Below are positions 35,651 through 45,530 of a stretch of 64,000 nt of DNA, piece by piece. Position 1 is the stretch's first letter; each line of letters begins with the position of its first letter. Source of the DNA: Oryza sativa Japonica Group (Eukaryota > Streptophyta > Magnoliopsida > Poales > Poaceae); contig NC_089046.1 in NCBI RefSeq assembly GCF_034140825.1, positions 1,192,001 to 1,256,000 of the forward strand, in the 5' to 3' direction. The position numbers and the translations under genes were made by a program. The notes under the pieces are model-generated. The model ran no database searches. It worked only from the letters and a program-made list of their open reading frames with translations, and was not told the DNA's origin.

Positions 35651-37372
35651 ATGGATAGATTGGTCCGGCTTCATTATGGTGGTTGTGTGGTAGATGAAAG
35701 TACACATGGAAGCCAATTTGAGGGAATGACAGTTAGACAATTAGTGTTTTTTGCGAAGCCTACCTTTGAGGAGTTAATGTCTCGCATCAAGCATGAATTG
35801 GATTGGAATGATGAGTCGGTTGGTATGCAAGGGAGATACGATGTGGGCGGCGGTGTCATGTCACATAAATTTATGTTAGACTTGAATGGAGAGATCGAAT
35901 GGCAAACATATATAGATATAGTATTGGGGTCACATTTCAAATCTCTTGAGGTGTTTGCATGGAAGAAAGATGGTAGGATAGGAAAGAAAGAACTTGTAGA
36001 CCTTAATGAAAGTTCACTCATAGAATCACCCATTAGCTGTCACGAACTGTCGGAGAGGTGTAGTAGGAAGGAAGAATTGATTGAGGAAGACGTGGAGGGG
36101 GGCGAGGGAGTAAATGATATGGCGGATGTGGAGGTCAGGGAAGAGAATGACCCGGTAAGGGAGGAAGTACATGCAGAGGAGAATGTGCCGTTAAGGGAAG
36201 AAGTACATGCAGAGGACAATGTGCCGTTAAGGGAGGAAGTTAATGTGGAGGAGAATGTGCCGGTAAGAGAGGAAGGAGATGTTGAGGATGGTCGGGAGGT
36301 AGGAGATGATGTGGAGTTGCCTGAGGAAGAAGCGAATGCTAAGAATGTAAGTATGGGCCTAAGGGAGTTGGCTAGGCTGAAATTCTATACCCGAGAGGAG
36401 TGTGAGGAGGCTATGATACGCAGTGGATTGAACCCAGGCTGGTTGGAGTATGATACAGAGGATGAATTGGATGAGTCCGCTTCCGACTCCGATGATGATC
36501 GTCCAGTGCGTAAGATGTCAGAGCATGAAAGGACTGTGTTTGCGAAACTGGTGGGTAGAAATCCGGAAATAACACAATTCGAGGATCTTACCAGATCTGG
36601 GCTAGCAATTGCTGATGGGGATCCACAATATGACGGTGCCTTCGAACCAATGTGTGATGAACCAAGGAAGGGGTTGGAGTTTCGATTGATGGATGATCTG
36701 AAAATATGGCTACAGAGTTATTCTATCCGTGTCCACCGGCCGTACCATGTGAAGGAATCTAACGCGTCAGTAAAGTATACTGTGGCTTGTCTCGATCGCC
36801 ATTGCAAATGGCAGATTAATGCAAGGAAGAGTGGAGGAGATAGGTGGCGGGTGACTAGGGTGGGCGAAGACCACACATGATGTAGTGCGGAAGTAACCGG
36901 CAAGCATTTGCAACTTACTTCAAGGTTTATTGGAAACAGGTTACATGCATTTGTGCGAGCTGAACCAACTTTATCTCCAGCAGCGATTGTCGAGGCAGTT
37001 GAGCAAATATGGCACTATCGGCCTACGTATGGCAAAGCATGGCGTGCTAAGCAAGTTGCTATGAAGGTCATTTGGGGAGATTGGGACGAGGCGTATGTTC
37101 GCTTGCCTACACTGATGCGTGCCATCAAAGCAAAGAACCCTACCATGCATTTCCGTGTTGAGGCTCATCCCGAGAAGTCCAGGATGGTGGATGGAGTACA
37201 GAGGCGAGTATTTGGACATGCATATTGGATATTTGGCCAGTCCATAGAAGCATTCAAGCACTTGAGGCCGGTGCTAGCAATTGATGGCACTTTCTTAACC
37301 GGTAAATACCAAGGTACATTGCTCCTGGCTCCGAAGGAGAGGGCGGCACCCTCCGCAACGCCCTACAGGTAA
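35651..37372 (+). pseudogene. MULE transposase, N-terminal part
   Basis: One reading frame runs from the ATG at 35651 (right after an acceptor-like TTGTAG) to 37372. It is interrupted once, in phase, by TGA at 36878-36880 before CSAEVTGKHLQ. Domain order: a PB1-like start seen in plant MuDR proteins (MDRLVRLHYGGCV to SLEVFAWKKDG); an acidic linker with four or five imperfect repeats of about 13 residues (VREEVHAEENVPL type, about residues 168-210); the MuDR DNA-binding domain (GLEFRLMDDLKIWLQSYS to CKWQINARKSG); and the beginning of the MULE DDE domain, ending LAIDGTFLTGKYQGTLLLA. After that, similarity stops: the rest of the DDE core and the zinc knuckle are absent. The product cannot be an active transposase. 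The sequence is otherwise well preserved, implying a recent deletion derivative. Confidence 0.82.
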
Positions 37373-37439
37373 TCGTTGGAAAGAGATGAAACTACGGTGT
37401 TTTCTTCCAAAAGCGATAACTTAACATGGATTATTTTTT

Positions 37440-37799
37440 ATGCAGAGACTACGGCAGCGATGTCGGAAGTTGGCAGCAAGGCTCGGCTGCAGGTCGACTG
37501 ATGTGGTCGAACATGCTCATGCCCACCAAGAGGGGGATGAAGAAGGGGAGGTGGGTGACGAGGAGGGCGAGCAAGACAAAGAGGCGGAGGAAGGAGATGA
37601 GGAGGAAGAAGGGGATGAGGACAGAGAAGAGGAGGCGGATGAGCTCGGTCCCTCGCAGCTAGAGGACGCACCAGAGTCGTCACAGCCGGATATCTCGCAG
37701 CCCGGCCCGTCTCGACCACGACGCCGGCGGGCTCCTTCGCAGGACTGGAGGTACACCCCCGACGTGCCTCGTCCTCGCACTAGAGGTAGGAGGAGGTGA
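37440..37799 (+). pseudogene. Acidic C-terminal tail of the MULE transposase
   Basis: After an acceptor-like TTATGCAG, an open frame encodes CRKLAARLGCRSTDVVEHAH, a long Glu/Asp-rich tract, then PSQLEDAPESSQPDISQPGP and an Arg-rich end (PRPRTRGRRR). This composition is usual for the C-terminal end of rice MULE transposases. It is probably what remains downstream of the missing catalytic core; a separate captured gene is less likely. Confidence 0.5.
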
Positions 37800-38104
37800 G
37801 TGCATGGTTCAATGGATGGATGGATGGACTTGATGCATGGTTCGATGGATGTATGGACTGGATGTATGGACTCGACTGGATGTATAGACGAGGATCGATG
37901 GGATGTTTTTATTTCTTATATATATGGACTTCATATATGGATGTATTGATGGATTCTATGGATGTATGGAATGATGTTGGGATTGATGGATGGATGTATG
38001 TTTTGTATGGTTCTCTGGATATATTACTGCCTGTAAATTTCTGTGATTTGATGTTTGCCTGTGTTGTGTGCAAAGTTTTGCTAAAGTTTAGCAGGGCTGG
38101 GACG

Positions 38105-38700
38105 TCAGCGCCATGCTAAATGGCGCTGACATGTCCAAACTCAGCGCTGACATGTCTAAATGGCCTGTGTTGTGTCCAGAAGGCTTGCTGGGCTGGGCCA
38201 CGGCCGAAACGGCCAAGTCCAACCTCAGCGCCAGGTGGGCTGGCGCTGAGTTTCCCACAGTCAGCGCCATTATGGATGGCGCTGAGGTCCCAGCCCGCAA
38301 GCCATCCAGAAGGCTCGAAACGGCCAAGGCCCACCTCAGCGCCAGGTGGACTGGCGCTGAGTGTCCCACGGTCAGCGCCATTATGGCTGGCGCTGAGGTC
38401 CCAGCCCGCAAGCCATCCAGCAGGCTTGCTGGTCTGGGCCTTGTGGGCTGGCGCTGAGTGTCCCACGGTCAGCGCCATTATGGCTGGCGCTGAGGTCCAA
38501 ACCCGCAAGCCATCCAGAAGCCTTGCTGGTCTGGGCCTTGGGGGTTGCGGCCAAGTCCCACCTCAGCGCCAGTCCTGTTGGCGCTGAGGTAGCTGCCACG
38601 TCAGCTGGGGATCGGCCCGGCCGCCACGGTGGCACAATGTCAGCGCCAGTCCCGTTGGCGCTGACACGGCCAACGTCAGCGCCAATGTGTTTGGCGCTGA
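38105..38700. repeat. Right-arm hairpin array (6 pairs, 9 intact hairpins)
   Basis: Intact TCAGCGCCA-N7-TGGCGCTGA units start at 38105, 38225, 38261, 38336, 38372, 38469, 38563, 38640 and 38676. Decayed partners lie at 38141, 38433 and about 38527, each 36 bp from an intact one. Pairs recur about every 95-120 bp through an array of tandem duplications that also carries GTCCCAGCCCGCAAGCCATC. Confidence 0.9.
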
Positions 38701-39032
38701 GGCGACGGCCTATTTTTGGTTGAAGTTTTTGGCAGGGGTTAGTTTCGAAATAAGTTTTCCAAAAGGGTCAATTTGTCAAAAAAATGGCAGATTGCGTGTA
38801 AATTGCGAGACGAATCTTTTAAGTCTAATTGCGCCATGATTTGACAACGTGGTGCTACAATAAACATTTGCTAATGACGGATTAATTAGGCTTAATAAAT
38901 TCATCTTGTGGTTTACATGCGGATTCTGTAATTTGTTTTGTTATTAGACTACGTTTAATACTTCAAATGTGTGTCCGTATATTTGATATGATACGCTAAA
39001 ATTTTACACCCGTGGATTTAAACGCAGACTTA

Positions 39033-39969
39033 ATTTCTCTAGGCATTTCTTACCGTAAGCAATTTATCTGTCCAACTATATATAACTCTTACTACATACA
39101 AAATTTGTGTGTTAACCAGAAAAGTAGAAAAAAAAAGCTTCAACCATTCACCTGAGTTTCGAGAATACGCATACGCATAACCCGGAACTAAAAGGGGTTA
39201 CAAACCGGGACTGATGAGGCATTCTTCAGCAGTGTAAGCATTGGGATATTTACAACAGGTTTACATTAAAAAAACAAAACGGAAAAGGTAAAAACTTGGG
39301 CACTCTTGGGAAATGGATTTTTAATCCCTCGTGAGGATATGTCCCCTAGTTATTGCATACCATCCAATAGTTATGATTTTTTTTATAAAAATAGTAAGAT
39401 AGATTGATATATTATATATCACGAATATACAAGTTTAAATTCAATCTTCCTAAGTATACGTGTGGTCACAATTATATTTTTTTCAGCTCCTAGAAGTCAA
39501 TTTCAAACTTGCATATTTGTGTAGTGATCGATATATCATATATTAATCTATTCTATCAATTTTTTAAATTTGGGATTTAATTAAAGAATATGCTATAAGT
39601 CCAATTACCGTGATAAACAAATAAAACATGGAACAACAAAAAATGAATTAGCAATTCGATTTGTATGAGCTCATTCCCACAATAACATAATTATTAGCTA
39701 GTTATTTTTTAAATCTATTGCAAATTACTAGTAGTTGATATTTGGAAATTCAGACTTTGGGAATTTTTAACATATAAACAGTAAATTTTTAAGATTTTGT
39801 TCCACATACAACTTGGTAAATATGACTTTTGAATTTCAGACATATTAATCCAAAAATAAAAATATATTTCTGAATTACATAAAATGGGAAATTTATTGTA
39901 CACGCAATATCTATGTAAAGATATATAAAAATCGGAACCGATTCTAAGGAAGGATGCACTCCCATCATT
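39033..39969. other. AT-rich spacer
   Basis: No gene. A short piece near 39178-39225 (CCGGAACTAAAAGGGGTT, AACCGGGACT) resembles ends of rice transposons with AACCGGGACTAAA motifs, but no boundaries can be drawn. Confidence 0.4.
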
Positions 39970-40200
39970 TTTGTCTAAAGATGATTGATTATAAGCCATA
40001 ACACTTATTAGCGGCTTAAAAAATAATTTATGAGTAAAACTTTTATATATGTGCTCTTAGCAACTTAAAAAACCAATATACGTTGAATAAACTATGGTAA
40101 AAAACATCACAATCAACTTTAAAATAAAATTTAAATTAACATTTAAATTTTAGCTACGGATGATAATTAAGCTGAATAGCAAATTATGGTTGAAGACACC
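39970..40200 (+). repeat. Degenerate AT-rich transposon relic, copy 1
   Basis: Starts around TTATAAGCCATAACACTTATT and contains GAGTAAAACTTTTATATATG followed by CTTAGCAACTTAAAA. The same motif series is found inverted at 48740-48955, so both belong to one interspersed family. No intact ends or target duplication. Confidence 0.5.
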
Positions 40201-40595
40201 TATAGCTAGCTGATTAAGGTTCAGAGAGATATAAAACCCCAAGGCCATATATAATCAGGTTAGTCATTTTACGTGAAGCTCAAATGATATATTGAGTCTA
40301 TTTGGGAGTTTCTGACAGTTACGGATTATTCTAAAATCTGAAGCTTTCCAAACCATAACTTTTGATCGAAAATTTAAAAAGTAGATGTAGAATCTAGAAA
40401 GAAAATAAAGTAATACCATAAGCTAATTTTCTTAGCTTCTCAAGATTCCTACCACTCGTTTCTCAGAATTTAAAAGTTACCTCAGACATGCGCATTTTGT
40501 TGTGTAAAAGCAGTGTCAGCACTTTCAGAACGTTACATTGTCTCAATGATCCCCTCTGTACGTGGTCTAAAATGGAACAACGTGTTTGAGATATA

Positions 40596-40807
40596 CTCCC
40601 TCCGTCTCACAAACTCCATTTTTTTAGTTTTTAATATAACGTTTGATTTTTCGTCTTATCTATAATTATTATTTTCATTGTAATTAGATGATAAAACATA
40701 AATAGTATTTTATGTGTAACTATTTTTTTATTTTTTTTAAAAAAATAGAGATGGTCAAACGTTAGATATAGAAACCCAAAACTGGAGTCTGTGCAGGACG
40801 GATGGAG
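40596..40807. mobile_element. Stowaway MITE
   Basis: Ends CTCCCTCCGTCTCACAAACTCC and, inverted, CTCCATCCGTCCTGCACAGACTCC, with AACGTTTGAT and its inverse ATGGTCAAACGTT further in. TA flanks at 40594-40595 and 40808-40809. 212 bp. Confidence 0.85.
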
Positions 40808-41900
40808 TATATGTTCTCATACTGTGCATATATATACTTTCTACATAGTACCCACTAACAATTATTACAAGCTAAAGCTCAACATGCAAGTATGTCACAT
40901 CATCACCCACTAGCAATTACTATTTTAGCTCATTAATTTAAAATCCTATGCAAGTATGTCACATCTTCACTCACTAGCAATTACTATTCTAGCCTATTTT
41001 ATTATATTATAGAGATCGACATGTATGTGTCAAATCATGTTCCTCGTATTATTTTCTTAATATTTTAACTTTCATCATTTCGACAATATTTAACATATAC
41101 TCATCCATAAATCCCGCAGAAAAGCGCGGGGTATCACCCAGTATATATGATGGTAGGTCCACTAGCTTCATCCAAAAGCTATTTGCCAGAATGCCCACAT
41201 GCATATATAGGCACAGTGAGAGTGATCGAGACCCCAATTGATCGGCCAAAGGTCAGCAATGTTTGTACGTGCAGCCTATAACTCCATGTGTAGTTTAAAA
41301 TATTGTAAATGATGAAATAAAATCCATATATAGATGTACATGACCTTTTAATATAAGAATGAAAAATATTCCAAATTGCATTTATTTATTATGATATATA
41401 TAGTTTGGTAGCAAAACATATAATGACAGATCATGCAATCCAGGGCTCCTGTAGAAATTGTGCAGATATACAGGAGTTCATCACTAGTATATTATCAGTG
41501 CATCACACGGCAGGTCACGAGGAATTATATTATTAGTGCCATATTTATGCACCATCGATCATAATAATGATGTGAATGATAGATGATCGTGTATCTTGCA
41601 TCTTGTGGGCGTTTGTAGTTCCACGTTGTCTCAGCCCCGCTCCCACTTTAATGGAGTCGATCAATCACATCATTTTTCTCATATTTACAATATCCCACGT
41701 GCTTCCTACAATATCCCACTTACTTGTATACTGTGTGTATATTACAATGGGATTAAAGTTAAAGAAAATCATCATGATTTCTGCGTATATTTGATACTAA
41801 CAAAAAAAAATAATGAGTTGGTGGTGACGGTGGTTAACATGTAGGTCATCTAGCCCATTGCCTTTTTCCTTACCACTACCTTTTTATAGAAGTCTAGATA

Positions 41901-42141
41901 TCACCCCGTTTTTAAATAGATGCTGTTATTATCTTTTGATATAAAGTTTGATCATGTGTCTTATTCAAAATATTTACTGTTAATATATAAAAAATAAAAG
42001 TATAAGTCATGCTTAAAGTTTTATTAATTAGTAAAGTATCTTACAATAAAAAAGGACACTTCTATATTTAGATGAGACGAATGATCAAACGTCAAACCAA
42101 AAATTAATGTCATCGTCTATATATTAAAATCAGAGGGAGTA
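41901..42141. mobile_element. Stowaway-like MITE, worn left end
   Basis: The right end (AAAATCAGAGGGAGTA) gives the canonical TACTCCCTCTGATTTT when inverted. The left end TCACCCCGTTTTTAAATAG is a mutated counterpart. Inner sequences TTTGATCATGTGTCTTATTC and the inverse of GAGACGAATGATCAAACG pair well. Boundaries are good to a few bases. Confidence 0.72.
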
Positions 42142-42143
42142 TA

Positions 42144-42881
42144 TGCTCACGCTCACTCTCTAAAACATACAACGCAAGAGCTGAAGAGCGATGCTAATCA
42201 TGTGTATACATAAATATAAAAGATTTTAGTTATATTTTTTTTTGCCTTTTTACATACTCTCATACTGTCGCCGTAGTACATGGTGCCACAAGCATGGGTT
42301 CTTTTATTGGTATATTACCAGCAAGTGGTTTGAACTTTGAAAGTTAGATATGGGTCTTTGTTCATTTCCAGGCACTTGTCAGCAAGGGAGTATTGTATTG
42401 AGTAACAACTAATCTGCCGAGCAATATTTAGAAGATGGAGAGTCAAGAGAGATCGAACGGGGAGAAAAGGACTCACGGCTTAAATATATATTTGTGATAT
42501 AATATTCATATTTGGTGTTATGAACAGGAGGACCACGTACTGTCGTGTGGGAACAAAGTATTAAAGGGTTGAAAGGAGTTATATGTATATATACCTATTA
42601 ATCTTGTGATAAGTCGACATGACACAATTATGTCAAAATTAAATCCATAATTTGCACGTTTCGTTTTCTATTTTTTAGGTTTAGACGCATAACCTTGAAG
42701 ATCCTTGATGAGTTAGAAACTTCACACCGTACCTTATAATTCGAGCATCCACAAAATGGTCCTTTATAACTCTTCGTCATACCTTCACTACCACTCATAT
42801 GAAATAAAATACGCTCTCTTTCTCTTTCTTCTTTTCTATGTTATTTTGATGTGATTTTTATAGGATGCAGACACTAACTTA
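42144..42881. other. AT-rich spacer, nothing recognised
   Basis: No coding region or bounded repeat seen between the two MITEs. Confidence 0.4.
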
Positions 42882-43172
42882 GGCGCTGTTTGTTTCAGAT
42901 TAAGATTATTGTAATATAAATCTAGATTACTATAAGCTGGATTATAATAAGTTAACATAGAATAAGCTGTGAGTTGTTTGTTTTTTTAATTATTAGAGAC
43001 ATCTAGGGGTAGTGGGTCTTTAGCCACCCAGTAATCAAAAAAAGCTCCTCTAGAGGAGATTATTAGATTATAGTAATCTGACTTATAGATTATAATAATC
43101 TATCATAATAATTTACTTGTTTGTTTCAGTTTACTCCTAATAATTCAAATTATAATAATCCTAAACAGGGCC
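42882..43172. mobile_element. Tourist/PIF-type MITE
   Basis: GGCGCTGTTTGTTTCAGATT at the left and AATCCTAAACAGGGCC at the right form the inverted ends; TTA duplicated at 42879-42881 and 43173-43175. The interior is rich in ATAATC/GATTAT and is largely self-complementary. 291 bp. Confidence 0.85.
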
Positions 43173-43519
43173 TTAATGTCAATTATTATCTTTATACATT
43201 GTGAATAGGTAGTTTAAAATTTTGGTACATTTACCAAAGAATCATTTTGATTACAAAATATTTAAACATCACTTAATTAATTCAACTAATTAAACACGGC
43301 AATAATAAAGATCTAAAAACGAACCGATAAGATCAACTCACCAAGCAATCGACCGACTCAGTTGCGGGTTCACGATCTTGATACCAAATAGAGAGTTACT
43401 TCCTCCTTCTAAAGAAACCAAACCTAATGTATGATGGAAAATAATACAGTACAACGAAAACAGAATAGATTATGTTCTACCCTATACTACTTTAAGTTTT
43501 TTTTGGATAGGGAGTAGTA

Positions 43520-43861
43520 CACGAAATTTGACAATTTGACCCTTCAAAAACTATTTTACAAATAAACCGCGGCCAAAAACTTATTTCAAAAATGATTATT
43601 TTGTTCCACGCCAAGTCGTACGGCACTAAACTTAGACATATCAGCGCTAAATAGTACGGCGCTGAATGCACGTTGGCACGTCGACTCAGCCTCCCATCCA
43701 CGGTGACACAGCATTTAGCGCCAGTTGATGTGATGCTGATGTGTCTAAACTCAGTGTCATACGATTTGACGCTGAAAAAAATATCATTTTTAAAATAAGT
43801 TTTGGCCGCGGTTCATTTGCGAAATTAGTTTTCGGAAATGGTCAAATTTTCAAATTTTGTG
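43520..43861. mobile_element. MULE-type MITE sharing the hairpin architecture
   Basis: Ends CACGAAATTTGACAATTTGACC and, inverted, CACAAAATTTGAAAATTTGACC, flanked by the 10-bp repeat GGGAGTAGTA (43510-43519 and 43862-43871). The ends resemble those of the MULE at 34724 (TTTGACAAATTGACCC). Four degenerate 25-bp hairpins start at 43605, 43641, 43715 and 43751, so two pairs with 36-bp spacing. It is a 342-bp non-coding relative of that element. Confidence 0.85.
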
Positions 43862-44123
43862 GGGAGTAGTAGGCGGCTACCAAAATTCAGATGGGCCGAA
43901 TGGATCAAATCATTTATCCGAGAATTGAACCCGGGTGGTATTCTTTTTTTGCCCGTATTAAAGCCTAAACATAATCCAACGGTGCTAGTGCCCGGGTTTG
44001 GAGAGTGTTTAGACCTAAACAAAATCCAACGGCTGAGATCATCTGTCGCACAGGCCGACGAATTAATTACCTCTCTCTCCTTCGTCTTCCTCCGGAAACA
44101 CTCCCCTATCTCGAGCTCTTCCC

Positions 44124-44582
44124 ATGGCGACCGATGCTTACCCAGTCCAGCTCCTCCACCGCCAAGCAACCGCCGCCACCGGCGGCGGCCAATGGCACAA
44201 CCTCGGCGCCGCCTACGCCGCCGTCAGATTCCTCCGCCCGCAGGGCCGATCCCTCGTCCTGTACTCCGGCCCCGACGGCGGCGCCCAGCAGCGCATCGTG
44301 TTCGCCTACCCGATCCTCCCGGGCGACGCCTTCGAGAGGATGGACGGCGAGACGCTCTCCTGGGAGGAGCCGGAGTGCGGAGACGAGTTCGCGCTCTGCT
44401 TCCTCGACGAGGCCGCCTGCGCCGCCGTCTCCGGCGCCATCTCCCCGGTGACGGAGTCGCTGGCCGCACTGGACGGCCTCGCGGAGAGGCTCGCCGGGCT
44501 GCGCGTGGCGAGGGAGGAGGGTGCCCCCGCCGGAGTGGACATCGCCGGCCGGCTTGCTGCGATCAGCATGGGCCGCCCATGA
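44124..44582 (+). CDS. Small PP4R3/SMEK N-terminal (EVH1-like) domain protein
   Basis: Single exon, 152 aa. The whole protein resembles only the N-terminal EVH1-like domain of PP4R3 (SMEK/PSY2/Falafel), the regulatory subunit that brings substrates to protein phosphatase 4. Seen: GQWHNLGAAYAAVRFL (about 22-37) for the GKW..GTGHV..VDYL strand pair; LVLYSGPDGG; RIVFAYPILPGDAFERMDGETLSWEEPECGDEFALCFLDEAAC (about 57-99) against the family's ..HRI..DDIYRKQEDTIISWRDPEYSTELALSFQE.. . The Ser-Trp-x-x-Pro-Glu core is kept. The SMEK domain and the ARM repeats of the 800+ residue family are missing; the frame stops cleanly after a short helix-like tail. Function unknown: perhaps a peptide-binding adaptor or a competitor of full PP4R3. 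The start at 44124 is the first ATG after a site with AT-rich leader; high GC supports a real gene. Confidence 0.7.
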   Translation: MATDAYPVQLLHRQATAATGGGQWHNLGAAYAAVRFLRPQGRSLVLYSGPDGGAQQRIVFAYPILPGDAFERMDGETLSWEEPECGDEFALCFLDEAACAAVSGAISPVTESLAALDGLAERLAGLRVAREEGAPAGVDIAGRLAAISMGRP

Positions 44583-45530
44583 ATCCACCACTGCTAACCT
44601 AGGGTTCTATGTGAATTTCCCTTATGTCGCCTCGCCGTCGTCGTCTTGATGTAGAATTTCTTTCAGTCTCTCTGTAGCATGTAACCCTGTACATATATCT
44701 GATGGAAATTGACAATGTATAGTAGTTTATTTACGCCTGCAATATTTTCTTTCATACTTACCTTGATCCTTGGTAGGATGGGATTAACAAATTAATTAAT
44801 CAATCATGGGTATGTAATGGTATCCAGACCTGTAGTTATCATCAACCAGCTGAAGAACAACAATTGAAAGTAGGGAGAAATGTTTATTACAGACTAAATG
44901 GAAACAATTACAACAGGAGATTGGTTTCAATATGCAGAGATTGCAGCTCACTAACACCATGAATCACACAGCAGTGGAACAAACAATATAGGAAAATATA
45001 ATCATATTTAAGCAGCAGTTAACCCAATACCGCATTCAGATTGGATGATGCTAGCAAAAATACACTCTGGAGGAAATTCTAGAGATCAATTACATCCGCA
45101 ACAACATCAACAGCGGGAAAAAGGAATTCTCATTTAAGTGATACAGCAAAACAACTCAGGGCATCAAAAGTAAGATACATTTGCAATTCAAGGAGATAGT
45201 GCTCATTTACCAAGAGTATAAATCAGCAAACTAATGCCCATTTGCTACACTTCAAATTTTATCAGGGAAATATGAATCAGATAAAGCTTTGAGAATTGTA
45301 ATTTCAATAACTCATGTAAATATTCACTAGACACAACAGCTGTGCATCAAAGGATTCAACAAAAAAAACCAAGCTCTTCTTATCATCAAGAATGCACCAA
45401 TATACTACATAGCACTTCATTTCATATTCTGACATCTTGGGAACCTTACCTCACTCTCAAGGAGTGAGTGAGAGGGTAAAGGAAAACTCTTCTGTCAAAA
45501 GAGTTATTCTGTTCCATTTAAGCACTAGTC
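44583..45530. other. Convergent 3' ends
   Basis: Non-coding interval between the small PP4R3-like gene (plus) and the checkpoint gene (minus); it presumably holds both 3' UTRs. No repeat recognised. Confidence 0.5.

Larger units (their letters stand above)
34724..38787 (+). mobile_element. Mutator-like element (MULE) with partial MuDR transposase
   Basis: Flanked by the 9-bp direct repeat CAGATTGCG (34715-34723 and 38788-38796), the MULE hallmark. The terminal inverted repeats are long, about 225-230 bp (34724-34953 against 38565-38787), starting CC(G/A)TTTTTTTGACAAATTG and highly similar throughout. The element is 4,064 bp. It encodes an N-terminal MuDR-type transposase portion followed by a segment where most of the catalytic core is missing, so it is not autonomous. 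Both arms carry arrays of paired hairpins, annotated separately. Confidence 0.93.
34613..39029. mobile_element. PIF/Tourist-type MITE split by a MULE
   Basis: The two halves (34613-34723 and 38797-39029) add up to a 344-bp element. The left end GGCCGTGTTTAGATTCC pairs inverted with the right end GTCTGCGTTTAAATCC. TTA flanks both outer ends (34610-34612 and 39030-39032). Similarity between arms extends over about 80 bp (AAAATTTTACA, ATCAAATAT, GAGTATTAAA). The interruption is a MULE with its own 9-bp duplication, so the MITE is the older insertion. Confidence 0.82.

Noticed and set aside
37796-38100. Repeated MDGLDAWFDG-like peptide after the MULE transposase tail
   Set aside because: Translation of a GGATGGATG-type microsatellite; it has no domain and starts in the transposase stop region.
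38113-38590. Overlapping open frames on both strands with repeated A-L-T-V-G-H-S-A-P residues
   Set aside because: They are products of the tandem hairpin array in the MULE arm; the period and GC content keep all frames open. No coding signal independent of the repeat.
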